Assembly (NCBI RefSeq): GCF_008831285.2
Contig: NC_045141.1
Location: 27,455,315 to 27,519,314 of the forward strand
Source: Nymphaea colorata
Lineage: Eukaryota > Streptophyta > Magnoliopsida > Nymphaeales > Nymphaeaceae
DNA: 64,000 bases
Reading direction: 5' to 3'
Shown here: positions 27,101 through 40,900 of the stretch, in pieces
Layout of the letters: every line of letters starts with the position of its first letter
Numbering within the stretch: the stretch's first letter is position 1
Program-made: the position numbers and the translations under genes
The notes under the pieces: generated by a model
Database searches by the model: none
The model's input: the letters and a program-made list of their open reading frames with translations, nothing else
What the model was told of the DNA's origin: nothing

Positions 27101-29193
27101 TTATTTGGCGGAAGAATTCTGGCGCGTGGGTTGGGTACATTCACTGTGCATGTTGGTTGCCTGATGAATTTTCTGCTCTGTTTGAAGCGGGAGGTCCACC
27201 GTGGGTAACATTTCTTTCTTTTTCAATCAAATTTGTCTTGTTGACAGGTCACGTGGGATGAGCCAGATCTGCTGCAGAATGTGAAAAGAGTAAGTCCATG
27301 GTTGGTCGAAGTGGTGTCCAACATGCCGAGCATCCAGTTGATGCCTTTCCCTCCGCAGAAAAAGAAGCTGCGGCTGCCGCAGCACATGGACTTCCCCTTG
27401 GAAAGCCATCACCCCCACATAGCTGCATTCTCTGGTAGCACTTTCCGGTCCTCAAGCCCGCTGCAGTGTATCATGGATAACTCTCCTGCAGGCATACAGG
27501 GAGCCAGGCATGGTCAAATTGGTTTTTCTCTATCAGACCTCCATCTGAACAAACTGCAGTCAGGGTTGTTTCCGAATACCCGCCAGCATCATGGGCTCGG
27601 TGCACTGTCCACTGCCACGGTTTCCACCGAGCTCTTCATGGCGAATTCTGGCATGAAGGACAACGTTTCCTGCTCACTAGCAATCGGCGTTTCATCCCAG
27701 AGTGCGGACAAAACCGTGGAAAGAAAGCCAGCAGAGTTTCTTCTATTCGGGAAACCAATACTCAGGGTCACGGACCCGACAAAATTGGGAGTGAGTTCCG
27801 CATATAGTACTGGGGTAGATTCATCTCTGCTTAAGGATGACTGTTCAGCTGATGTCAAATCAGAGAAAGTAGAAAATTATCCCGTGGAATTCTTCGATTC
27901 CGATCATCCGAAGCCGCTGAACCTTTCACCCTGCCAGGGGCTCTCACTGTTGAAGGAGTGTAAGAATAATGAGATTAATCTGGAAAATGGGGAATACAAG
28001 AAAGCGTTCGAGGACTACGCCGGTGGCCATTGCAAGGTGTTCATGGAGTCGGAGAATGTAGGCAGAACTCTCGATCTATCGGTTATTTGTTCCTACGAAG
28101 ACTTGCACAGAAGGCTTGCCGACATGTTTGGGATTGAAAGACGAGAGGTACTGAGTAACGTGCTCTACCGAGACGCAAGCGGGGTTGTTAAGCACACTGG
28201 AGAAGAACCATTCAGGTAAAAAATTTTAAATTGGTCTGATATCCATTGATTTCACATTTCATTTTCAGTGTCAGATCAGGATGAAAGCATAATCTCATGA
28301 CTTCGTCTTGGTCTAGTATTCGGGAGCCTACTACACTGGCTGCTTCAGTGGCTTTCAAAAGCTAGTTTCTTTTGTTTTCTCAAAGACTGAAGGATAGACT
28401 GGTCCTGAATTTCCTGATAGCCTTTGCCCATACAGCATATTAAAACCGTGTCAACGAATTGTACTGGATAGACACCTTGATCAATCGCTCCGGAGCCGGT
28501 GGAAGCGTTCAATTGCATGGTCATTTGATACCGATCAACTGGCAAACCTTTTCCGGTGTCCATTGTCGGCTTCCAACCAGATGTTGGAATCTTCTCTCCA
28601 GTTACATCGGGGTGCATGAGCCTATTCGTAGCCCTTCGTTCTTACCCGACTCTCTCCAATTCCTTCCATTGTTGATGGATGAGACTACGGAAGTGTGCCG
28701 GGCATGGATCCCTCTTCACAAATGCCGGACAGTTGTTTCCCGCCTTTATGTTTCAGAGTAGTTTATACTAGTGATGAGGAGGGAAATTGGACCTTCCGCC
28801 TTCCTCTGGTAAAACCGTTTCCAAGCGCTTAAAAAAATCTCAGCAGTAACTACTAAGTGCCTACTCTATAGCCTGAAACAGTTGAACGCCGTGCCGCCAT
28901 GCTCGACACACAGACAACTCCTTGTTTTGCAATAGGAATCTCTCGTAGTATGACTTTTGCGTCGGTTTTAGAATTTCATTGAATATCTGTCATTGTACTG
29001 ATGGTTCCCGTGAGTGACAGGACATATTGGGATGTGTAGGCCGTTCTTTGTGGTTTGTTGTCCGAGCAGAGTTATTCGTAATCGATTTTCTTCGTAACTG
29101 AAATGGTTTTGCTTGTGCCTTTTTGACAGTGAATTTACAAAAACAGCACGAAGACTGACTATTTTATCAGACTCCAGCAACTTGGGAAAGTGA
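24123..29193 (+). CDS. Class C auxin response factor (ARF10/ARF16 type)
   Basis: The product is a nuclear transcription factor binding auxin response elements, of the class C repressor-type ARFs controlled by miR160. Exons are 24123-25304, 27248-28215 and 29130-29193, giving 737 aa; all introns are GT-AG and the phases join, with SEFTKTARRLTIL completed across the last junction. Domains: N-terminal dimerisation flank (CLDSQLWHACAGGMVQMP, residue 28 on), B3 DNA-binding domain about 138-240 (GGGFSVPRYCAETIFPRLDY, RHLLTTGWSTFVNQKRLVAG), a glycine/methionine-rich insert about 258-290, the ARF domain about 313-420 (FKMAFETEDSSRISWFMGTI, SPWRLLQ/VTWDEPDLLQNV), a long middle region, and a C-terminal PB1 domain about 657-731. 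I chose the ATG at 24123; the second ATG at 24126 differs by one Met. The intron after the ARF domain is 1,943 bp. The class call is firm; orthology to ARF10 or ARF16 is not settled. Confidence 0.95.
27490..27510 (+). promoter_or_regulatory. miR160 target site in ARF coding sequence
   Basis: The 21-nt site GGCATACAGGGAGCCAGGCA (27491-27510) plus the A at 27490 is complementary to canonical plant miR160 at every position except miRNA nucleotide 21. Cleavage would fall between 27500 and 27501. It encodes AGIQGARH in the middle region of the ARF protein (about residues 476-483), the position and reading frame known for miR160-regulated ARF10/16/17 genes. Confidence 0.93.
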
Positions 29194-30789
29194 AGGGCAG
29201 TTAAGTAATGCGTCGGTTCCCGTCCTTTCGTTGCGTCTCCGAGATGGTCTGCCTTTTGTAGCTCTTCTGTCATTCACGGTGTTCTGTACCCTTCCTTTAT
29301 AATTTCTTACTAAGTGGCAGATGAAACTCAATCAAGCTTCTTTAGTTTCTTGATTTAGTTTCATCTGCTGGCCTTCATGCTCGTCGCTTTCTATTTTTCC
29401 AGTTCAAGCCTAAAAGAATTTATGAAATCAAATAAAGAAAAGAACACCTTTGCAATGTCCCTTGTAGACAGGCATTTTTAGCAGTGAAATTTTTCTTTTC
29501 CTTTTATTTTTCCTTCAACTGGTTGTGGGCAAGGGGGATGGGATGCGAAATGGACGACACTGAAGACCGGATGGTGAAAAGTTTTCCTTGTTGGCAACGC
29601 ACTCTTCCCCCTTGTCAAATTAGCAGCACTGGGATCTGAGGTCATATCTTGTTTCGAGTTCCAAACATGCCAACACATGGCGTGTTCTATGGTGGACGTA
29701 CATCTGTGAAGCGTGTCACATGGTGGGGGTTGTACAAGCAACAAGGAGGTTCAGTGCAGTCTTGACGTGTTATTTGATCCTCGACAACCACCGTGGGATA
29801 TTTCTCGCAGTATTTCTGCCACGACCATATAAAACTTTTCCGTGGTTCATCTTTGTGACGTTATATCGTAAAAGGATTTAGACAATGAGATATGAAATGT
29901 TGAAGCAAGTACACGCTGAGAAGGATTAACCTGTCAAGTTTTTCTGTTGGTACGTTGCTAATGGCAAAACGCCCACAAATTATTAATACGCAGAAAGTCA
30001 AATTTACATGATATTATGTCTTTACGTTACAATATTTAGACCGTGTTGGTATCTCATTTTGGTATTTTTTGTTTTATCTCAAATGTCAGACCTTTTCTTT
30101 ATCTCAAGCTTCTATTTCAAAGTTAAGGGGAGGCATTAACGCTTAGCTGATTCTTTTGAAATACCCTTAACGCATATGGAAACCCTTTTCTACCATCCAC
30201 CGATGCGATGGTGAAAAACAGGAATCATGTGCTTTAGATACGAGTAGTCCCCCCTGCTTGCAATAAACCCGTTTAGTCCATGGTTGTTTCAATAACCTCA
30301 TGCGGATGGGGTTCACCATATTTACGATAACTCAGCTTGGGATGTGGACTTTAGTATCTCAAAATGGGGAAGTTAGAAATGCATGTGTACTTGTTCGTCG
30401 ACCGATCATGAACGGTTGTCTTGGACCGGTCGAGCACCCGAGGCAAAAGGTTGATGCGCCGAAGGAAATAAACTGCCCTTCGTAATTCGGGAGAGAGACT
30501 CTTCCACACTGCTCTCTCTCTCTCTCTCTCTCTCTCTGATCTTTTGCTCCTTAATAGAACACGGTGGTCTACCCTAGCTCTGCACTAGCTATTGCTCTAA
30601 ACTTTGTTTCGTTCTGTTGGTGTCTGGAAGCGACCGACCGATCCTGTTACGTCAGCCAACCAAACTCAAATCAGTGGGCAAAGGAGAAACAGAAATCGGC
30701 AACAATATGTAACCGCTGTGGAGAAACAAAAGGAAAATAAACAGAAAAGCATTCGGTAATACAAGCTTGGGTTGTCTTCTTCCAACGCT
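29194..30789. other. Convergent intergenic region between ARF and peptidase genes
   Basis: The 3' ends of the + strand ARF gene and the - strand peptidase gene face each other across 1.6 kb. It holds their 3' UTRs, an uninterrupted CT microsatellite at 30512-30538 and nothing else I can support. No coding motif was seen in the short open frames at 29478-29744 and 30300-30485. Confidence 0.6.
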
Positions 30790-33700
30790 CTACAAATCGA
30801 CCTCAAGGGTATTTAGGAAAGACAACGTGAAGGGTGAGGTAGATTTTCCAAATATGGAGCACCAAGAGGGAAGCTTCTCAATAGCTCGTGCTACTTTAGG
30901 TGTAACCCTGTTCACGTCCGTCCTTAGCTTTAAGAGAGGAGAATGGGGCTCCCCAGCCTCCTGAGAAGAATATGTACCGTTTCGGAACCAGAAGAGGGTT
31001 AAGCTGAACACTGTTGGCGAATCCTTCCCGCCCGAGTACTGTATGATGTGCCATCCATCCACATCGCTTTTGTCACTTCGTGGGACCAACTCTCGGGAGG
31101 CTCCTGCAACATCAAATGCGCTATATAGATGCATGCATCACTGATTACATTGAAGAAATGAAGAATCGAGCGGGAAGCAAATCATAAGCAATATGAAATA
31201 GAAAAAAAAAACATAATAAAATGTTTTAACATTTAGCAAGGCAAGAATGTGAACAGGAAGATGCTTCGGATAGTAACTCAAATAAATGATGCTACCGATG
31301 CCAAGAAATTAATCCATTCCCTGTTACGGTCAGTCGGTCACCGATACATATATTACCACAAAGACTTCGCATCCATTTCTAATAAAAAAAAAAAATCTTT
31401 ACTGTGATTAAGAGAAAGACACCTTAATCAATTCTTTTTTAGACGTATAATCTTCACGATGGTGGTAATGCAAGTAATTGAACTCTTTATGGTAGTGATC
31501 ATTAGGTCACTGATATCATATTGCCACAAGAATTATGAGTTCATTTCCCAACAAAGATCAGTAGCTTATTATGAATAATACCAGAAAATAGTGTAAACTA
31601 ATGTAGTATCCAAAAGCAAGTGTAAGAGTGCACATTTGGCCTTCTCGACTGATATGCATCATATTGGCCCTCAAGGGTATCTAAAAGACAAACAAGGGAC
31701 AGATATTTTTGAGGCACTAACCACATAAACAGGCACAGCAAAAAAAAAATTCAAATACATGCATTATTGGTTGAAGTATCAATTCACCTCCAGCTTGCTA
31801 ATATGACTTTGAGAGGTGATTTAAACAACAGGTGAAATCAAATTTACGATGCAAACTATGATCATAGTTAGGACTGTCACAGTCAGCTCCTTGCATGCAA
31901 ATAGATGACAAAAAACAGACTCAGAAAGGTATGACAAACCTTCAAGCTTAAAGTTTTGAATTTCCTTTGTATTGATTGCAAGAAACCAGCGGGTTGATAT
32001 TCTAGCGTCAATTGATACTACTGTGACCCTGTCATTCCCCTTGGTATCACTTTCAACACGCATTGTAGGGATCTCAGACTCGCTCCATCCAGCTTCAGAG
32101 TTGTCAAAACTCGTGCAACCATAATGGATAGTAAACGTCACTAGATCAACAATCCTTCCTTCTCCACAGATAAAACCTTCACCATGCAAATTCTTGACTT
32201 CTTTTGTCAATTTTCCAGGTGTCAGGGAAGACAAGGACACATACGATACTGGATTTTGCAACCCACCATGTTTATTTGTTACTTCCACAACATGTAAAAC
32301 CTACGGCAATGGACAAAGAAGCATTTGAGAAAAAGATTAAGGAAAAGTTGCATAACCACATATAGAGACATGAGCGCAAGCTAAAATTACATGGGGAAGT
32401 ACTCATATAGCTTTTCCTTAGGAGTCGGTTTCTTGGTTTAAATATCACGAGAATTTCAAGTAGGTGTCCAATTTCATACGAACAGGGAATTCACAAAATC
32501 ACGAAATAGATAGAAATAACTGGAAAGAAAAAGGCTGACGATTGTGTAATAGTATGAAGCAATTCTACAGAAAAGCGCCAGCAATACGACTTGAAACTAA
32601 TCAAATTACCTGGGAAACTAGTGTGAGCAAAAGCAGCAACAAAAACACAGCGATTACTTTTCAAACATTAGCTAGCATAGACAGTGAAAATGGAAGATGA
32701 GATCATAAGCACATAATGAACCTTAGGTCCAACAAAAGGCTGGCTTGGAAACTTCTACTGTCCAATCCTTCACATAATTTTATTACCGCAGTCTCCCAAA
32801 ATTAAATCTCCACAAGGCTAGAAACTTGGGAAAAACAGACAACTTAAATGGAAAGTTGGCACATTCTTTTCAAAAATGCTGTTGGAGACGCTAAACAGTT
32901 AAACCTCATTAAACAACAATGCACTTAATAAAACCAGCAGTAAGTTCCAACGGAAAGAACCTTTTCTACCAAAGCTCCCATTGGCAAGAAATGTCATGCA
33001 CAAAGGAAAGAAACAGGAGGAATCGCTTGAACAGCATATAACTGCCATTAAAATGGCAAGACTTACATTCATAGCTCTTGCAATATCATCATTAAATGGC
33101 GGTAAAAGATTGGTTGTTACTGATGCAAGTGCAAGGACAAACAACGCTAAATTCACCATAATGATAGACTTCTTCCCACCTGTATAGTTAACCAACAAAA
33201 TCAACTCTTTATTTGAAAGTGAAGATGAAACAAACAATACAAACTAGAAAAACAAGACTAGACCAATAACAGAAGTAAGACAGGTGAAATGCATTACAAC
33301 AGAATAGTCAACTAAGAAACAAGCTAGGTTTTGGTATTTGTCCAACAATCCTTTCTCAAACCTAAGGCCTTGTTTGATGGACAGGAAAAATCCTGTGCAT
33401 CGGGTGAAAATGGTAGGGGCGGGTGAAGTTTAACTTGGTGAGTGTAAGACGCTTCAAACGTCGTGGAATTTCACCCGAAAAAATCGTACGAACGGGTGAA
33501 CTTTAACGTGGAAAAAGTATGACCTGTGCAAGTCGGACTTTTTCGCGCAGATTTTTTTGAGAGCCGTTAGGGCTCTCTCGTTCTCTCATTTTTTCCCCTC
33601 TTTTCCCTCGTCGACGCCCTTCTTCCCCTATCCTCTCTCACTGCCTCACCTCGCTCGCTCTCTCGTTCCTCTCCTCTCTCGCTGCATCACCTCTCTCGCT

Positions 33701-36700
33701 CTCTCGTTCCTCTCCTCTCTCGCTGTTCTTTCTTCTCCCGCTCTCTCATTCCTCTCCTCTCTCGCTCTCTCGTTCCTCCCCTCTTTTCCCAACGTCGCCA
33801 GCTTGCAGCCCCAGGTGAGCCCTATGCGCCTCTTTGTCGCTCTCTCACACGCTTGTTTGGTGAAAACCCATCTCTTTTTATTGTTTTTCATACGCAGGCC
33901 TTCATCTGCAACAGGAGATTTGGGTTTATCCCCCTTGGCTGCTCCTTTACTCAGGTATGCCTCTCACAACAGGAAATTAGCTCTGCTCTTGCTTTTACTT
34001 TTTGTTTCCTTTCCCGTATGATGGTTTTTTATGGTTTTCCCCTATCTGGCTTCAAGTTACTGTGTTTTTTTCGACTTGCTTGTCTCTGTAGGCTCTCAAT
34101 TTTTTACCTTGTGCAAAATCGCCACTTGTTTGGTGAAACTACTTGTTTTGGTTCTCTAAAAGAGTTTTTGGTTCACTGTTCTCAGAGCAGACGTCCTTTC
34201 CTATTATGGCATGGCATGCTGTCTGGCACATTCCTGTTGCCTCGAAAGTGATTATCAGAGCTTCTTAAACCAGCAAATGAGCTGGTTTCTGAGCTGCATA
34301 ACTATTCTTTTCTGAATTATCTATATGACAGTATAATTTTGACCATAAAGAAACTTTCATTGGCCAGACATATTTCCACACAACAAATGTTTAATGTGCT
34401 TTGACAAGCAAAGATGACAAGAATTACACACGATTGCAGCTTCTAGTTTTGAAAGTTTAACTGAGTTTAATTCTTATGTTTGTAAGATTCTGTAATCAAT
34501 TTTATAAAGGTTTTGTGCTGGATTTTGGTCAGTGATTGGTATTCATACAAATCCAACTACTTAATGATGCTTTTTAATTCATGATTAGTATGCTCGTAGA
34601 ACTGATATCTTTGGTCTTTATCAGCCAAGGCTTTCAATGAATTTGGGGAAGTTTTGTTGGAATGCCGTTAATCTCAAGTGTTTCTGATATCTTCTTCCTT
34701 TTTGCCTTCTTCCTTTTGCTTTATTTGATATCTTGTTTACGGTTGATGATGCATGTTCCATGGTTCGAATTAGTGTTTAAAAACATTTTTTTCTTTTTGT
34801 GAACGTATTAGCATGTCTGTTGTTTCGATTTTTCCAAAATTCAGTGCTCATTTGCTTTTTGTCTTTCTAATATGGTTTCTTTTCCCTGCTATCGTCTATC
34901 AACTTTCTTCATGCAAGATTTTTCATACTGAAAACTGTAGTTGTGAAGAAATATTGTAAAAAACATTACATGGAAGACAGCGGTACATCAAGGGAAAATC
35001 TTACGTGGACTGAACCACAAATGGACTACTTAGTCCAGCTTCTTGTGGAGCAATCACGCATGCCTGGTATGAAATCTTGTGGAGGTTTGAAGTCTAAAGC
35101 GTATACAGCAATTGAAAAAAGCATGATAGACAGATTCGGTCCAGAATTCAGTAAAGACAAAATAAAAAACAAATTGAAGTATTCCAAACCCAACTTGACA
35201 GTCATGAAAAAATTTTTGAATACAAGTGGGTTTGGCTATGACCCAATTAACAAATGTATTGATGTCGACCCCCAAGTATGGAGTGACTACATTGAGATAT
35301 GTTGTTACGTTATGTCTAACATGGCTTTACTTGTGCCACTGCAATTTGTTGTTTTGGAAGATCATCTTCCAATTTGTACCCACGTGCCCACGTGAAATTG
35401 GAGGAGAACAAAAAAAAAACAACTACTAACGGTTACGAAAAAAGTCTCTCATGCATTTTACCTTGTGCACCAAACACAGTTAATTTTACCCTGCAAAAAA
35501 CTACCATGTCATCAAACAGGGCCTCAGATTAGAGGGAAAATTTTCATCCTGTATTTTTTCCTAGTTTTTTTTCCCATGGTAAATTTACCACGTTAAATTC
35601 TTCTCCGTCATCAAACGAGGCCTAATGTAAGAAAACTGCATATAAAATTGACATCCGTCCAACATATAAAATTTTATATACAGTTTTCATTAGGTATGAA
35701 CCTAATGTAAGAAAACTGCACATGAAATTCATAAACTGTTTGTGAGTTACGCCCCTTGTATCATTGTCTTGTCCATATATGTACTATTTCTACGTAAAGG
35801 AGCAGTCTACACCAGGTCATGCATCAAGCCAATGCAAAGTGTGAACTCTTGTTGTTGTTGGATGCTTCCTACAGGTGTTCCAAATCCAGAAGGATGAGTT
35901 CCAACATTTCGATTCCTAGTATTGTGAGTCTCTGCCTCTTCCTCTTACGTTTCTCCCTTATGTGTGTGTTCAGATGGCGCATACCAGAGGAGGGAACACA
36001 AGAGAAAGAGGCAGAGGCCCTCACAATACCAAGAATCAAAATGTTGGGATTCATCCTTCTAGAGGAACACCAATAGGAACCATCTAACAACAACAAGAGT
36101 TCATTATGAACACTTTGTATATGATCACTGGCTTAATGCACGACCTGATGCAGACTGCTCTTTCAAGTGGAAATAGTACAGATACAGATAAGACAAGGAA
36201 CCATGGTACAAGGGGCGTAACTCACAAACAGTTTATGAATTTGCATTCACCAAAGTTTTATGAAGAAAGGCAAAATTGATGATACAGAGGAATGGATAAA
36301 AGAGACCGAAAAAAAAATTACTACTTTGGATGTGCCTGCGGACAAAAAGGATCAGTTTGGAACCTTTATGCTGAAAAGAGATCTTGAATTATGGTAGCAG
36401 ACACAACACGTGGTAAGGTTTGCTGATCACGAAGCAACTTAAGAGGAATTCAAAGAGGCGTTCACACATGATTTCATACTAGCATTCAATCGAAAAAAAC
36501 ATATGCAAGAATTTTGGAACTTCAATAGAGAAATATGAGCCTGCACGAGTACGTGGTCAAATTCAGGCACTTGGAGAAGTATTGTCTACATGTTTATACT
36601 ACAGACCAAACCCAAGAGATTTGAATGATGCAATTGATAAGGACACGCTCTGAAGAAGGCCAGGAACCAGGACAACCAACCATTTTAACAATCTCCTTCA

Positions 36701-37917
36701 TAAGTCCTTGAAAATCTCACAATCTTCAATACGGGACTAAACTTTTGGGGTGCTATAGCATTCAAATCCAATATACTTTTAACCATTCGAATTTGGATCA
36801 AATACGAACAAAGAAAAGTCATATTTGAATTTGAATCCGAATCCAAAATCCAATTTCACAATTCGAATCTGATCTAAATCCATTTTTTATATTCATCTCT
36901 GAATCTGAATCCAAATTTTGAACCGAATTGAGCCAATTTTCAACCAATCATTGCAAGGAAACGATATTACAAGGCTGATTCCAATCAATCTTGCATATGG
37001 CAGATTCATGCTGTATCAAAACAAACTGTAGTGTTGCATTTTCTTGGCTTTCATTGGCATAAGAGGAAGCATTCTTAATTGGTCTAAAAGTGCATAAGAT
37101 AAAATAATAGTATTACACTGAAGCATGGATAGCTACAAGGCTTCAAGCTCAAAAATCAAGGAATTTGCCTAGGGTTAATGGGGTCCATTAGCCAATTCAA
37201 ACTAGGGAATAGCCAATAGGAAGTTCTATTTGTGGACAATCATAGCTACAATTTTAGCCATGTAACTTTATCATAAGAATGGTGTATCTTGAAAATCTCC
37301 AATATTAGTTGGAAGCATACAATTGACAGTTGATATATTTGCTTTAGTGCTCAGCATGCAAAAGGGCTTCAATGATATAACAAAAGGGTAGAGTCATTAT
37401 TTCATTTCCTTGCACATTTCATTCAGATTCCTCTTATAAGAATAAACCACACTATGAAAATGAATGAAAATTACTTTCCTCATAAACATTTTCTAAAATT
37501 CTTATCATAATAAGCATAATTATTTATGCAATTATTCATCTCGCCTAAACCATGTTATCAATGTTGCTTCATATCCAAGCCAATAAGATGCATGGCCGAT
37601 ATCGGGTTTTTATTTTTTTCATTTTGAAATCAATTTAAAATATTTTATCTTTCAAGTTCGTGAAATCGAAAAATAGGGAATTACAGGCCAATATATAACA
37701 ATATCGATCAGCCAATATGCCATATCAGCTAAGTCACACAGGTACGTGTGATTTTCCCAAGTACCCATGTTGGTACACGGGTATGTGGGTATGGCTGCAT
37801 TTAAACTTAATTTTTTCTTTAATTTTGATTTTTTTTCCTTCTTTTTTATTTCCCTTCCACCAAAATTTTATATTTCCTCTTATTTTTCCTTAATTTTGAC
37901 AATTTTTGTGGACTACT

Positions 37918-37990
<73 letters not shown>

Positions 37991-40900
37991 TGTATGTATG
38001 TATGTAATTAATGTATATTGTCTACATATACACATTGTCGTACTCCGGTACCCAAGTTTTCTAAATTCGCCGCCCACTTTGCCATAACCATACCCATGTG
38101 ACTTAGCATCTCAGCAAGCCAACTCATATAGCACCATTTTACGACAAAGGGTGTCACCCATTCTCTAAAGCTTGTCCATGAAGTCTATCTTCTTTCCAAA
38201 ACCAAACACAAAAAAAAAGAAAAAAGTTTTCATGATGGTAAACATCAATCTAGCAATTGGATAAAGTAGCTTTCACAAAGCAAGGCAATCACATCTATCC
38301 AGGAAATGAAAATATGTGACTTACGCTGGCTTTTAGCTACACAATCCTTAAAAAGGGCAAAAATTCAGCATCTGTAAATATTATAAATATGCAAGAGCAG
38401 CGATGCCCAAAAGGATGATGTAGATGTAATGTACAAGGATAAAATGATCGATTGATACAAATTACAAAGACAGAAGCAAAAAATAAAGGCCGCCAAGTCC
38501 TTAATACTTCTAGAAAGGTACAAACAACAGGGAAAAATTAGGAAGTAGTCACAGTGATAAAGTAAGAACCTGAAGGGTGTATGTAAGGTAGCAGATACAC
38601 AAACCCGAGGCAAACAACTGCTGCAACACATGAACCAACAACAGCATTCCCCAGCCACTCAGGTGTACCACCTGGATTCCTAGTTTGCATTTCAAACAAA
38701 ATCAAGAACATGAATTGCATGACATGATGACAAGGGATAATCAGTTATTTCACAAACAAAAAACCACATTTTAGCAGTATTTTCGAAAAAAAAAAGGTGA
38801 TACTAACCTCTATACAATGTCCCATAGGAAATTCGTCCAAAACACTGGTGGATCATTGTTTGTTATAAAAGCCAGACAAGTCAAACACCCATACAGAAGT
38901 TCACTTAATTTCTTTCTACTTTTTTGCTTTATATTAGTTGTATGTTTTTGTAAGTACATAAATCTTCAATTTGACTGCCAAGGTTAACTCATTGTGATAT
39001 TTTTCACAACTCCATGATGTTTTGCCTTTCTACTGATAACTGTGACACTGGGTTAACCCCATCAGCTGGTCATGTTGGGTATTTGCATTTTAGTAGTAGA
39101 AAGAATATAAAGCAGATTAATGATACACACCCACTTTTGAAGTGCATACGTATGCAGATGCATGTGGATACAAGATAATGACTGAATGTCATCTTTGCTT
39201 AGATGCCAAATGTTTGGCATATCTGTTACAGAATATCAGAAGTGTTTAACAGAAAAACTAACTTCTAATTGTCATGGTCTAATTCCTAACCATGAATGCA
39301 AAAATCATCTAAAATGTGATTCTCTGACACATTTAGATGTCATGGTAACCATAAAATGCCCAAAGGTATATATATCCCATGGTTTTGTCATCACCAAAAC
39401 AAATAAAATCAGAGTTTTTTCAGTGACAATTTTTCAAGCAAGGTAACTTGTAAAACATGTCTCCATAATTGATTTGCTGCTCTACAAGTATAGAGAAAAG
39501 AAGGGTACTAGCCAAAAGTAAAATAAACAAATACAAGGAAGAATATTTACCTGTCAAAACGAACCATAATGGCAATCAACGTTCCCAACAATCTAATTAC
39601 AGAACCAGCAGAAATCAAGACTGGTAGAACCATGCCCAAGACCAAAGTGACAACCTTTAGCTGCTTCGGTAATCTCATAGGTGATAATGTTGCTTCTATT
39701 AGACCATCTAGACATGCAAATGACAAAGAAAAACTCAAAAAACATTTGCAAGAACATTGTGACTAATATAGACACTTAGGCAGAAGACTCACATGCAAAA
39801 GCGGGTGAAACTAGCCAAATAAGTGCCAAGTATGAAGATCCAACTTTAAAGTAATTGCCCAATATCAGAATTACGAACCACTGACATAAGCCTGCCTTGA
39901 ATAGCCATCTTTGGGCCTCCCACTTGACTAGTTCGATTTCACCAGGAGAAGGGTGAGAAAATCTCGCAAAGTAAACATTGTACCAGTACTTTTGCAGCAC
40001 TTGATAGCCAAGATGTTGTCCACTTAGTGCCCCAATTAGGGCAGGAGCACCAAACAAGCCAACAACTAACCATGGATGTGCAATATATGGCACTGGAGAA
40101 GAACACATAAGTGGCAGCAGAAATGCCACAAGAATGGACAAGCTAAGGGAAAAAAACCACATGAAAAGAGTGCCTAGACAAGACAGGCACAATGATTTTG
40201 CAGCAGATGAACCACCCATAATTAGTGAAGCTATCCATAAGAGAAGGGTTTGCATTATCACAGAATTATAAAGCATAGTTGCAAAGTTTTGTCTATACAC
40301 AACCATGTAAGATCCCTGAAATATAACATGATCAGCAGGAGGCAAAATGTCACTAGAAGCAATTGAAATGGATTTACAATCTAAAATCCATTATTTAGGA
40401 ACAAAACAAAACCCTCAAGCAGAAAAAGAAGGCATCGGCTACATATTATATTTGGCAAGAATGTGGCAGACCAACTAAAAAAAAGCAACCATTTAACTTA
40501 AACCAATATGTTGCAAAGTTGACGTAGATCAGAATAAGATTCCAAGGGCATTTAGAATGTTTAGTTTAAATCCCACAACAAAAATGCCCGCAGACTCTGG
40601 CATCATGCATTCCTAAACTGGCCGCTATGTGAGGCCTTATATAAGATATACATATAACTATGTCACACGGGTACTCCTCCTAAGGAGGAGTACCCGCATG
40701 GTACCAGTACGGGTACGGGTACGGCTATCGGTGTGCCACTAATTCGGTCAACGCGGTACCGGGTACGGTCAACTTACCGGGGTTCAAATTGGTCCACTTT
40801 CGGACTCGGTCAACCTTGGCCGAGTCCAAAGATGTCCAATTTTGAAATTAACGATTTTAAGTTTTTAACTTTTAAAACTAATCTAACGTTAAATTGATCG

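Noticed and set aside
33557-34021. 154-codon frame rich in Ser/Leu/Phe
   Set aside because: Translation of a CTCTCTCG-type low-complexity promoter-like block inside the Harbinger-like element.
35819-36096. Two overlapping opposite-strand frames (85 and 75 codons)
   Set aside because: Both are non-gag readings of the two arms of the gag inverted repeat; their similarity to each other reflects the palindrome, not two genes.
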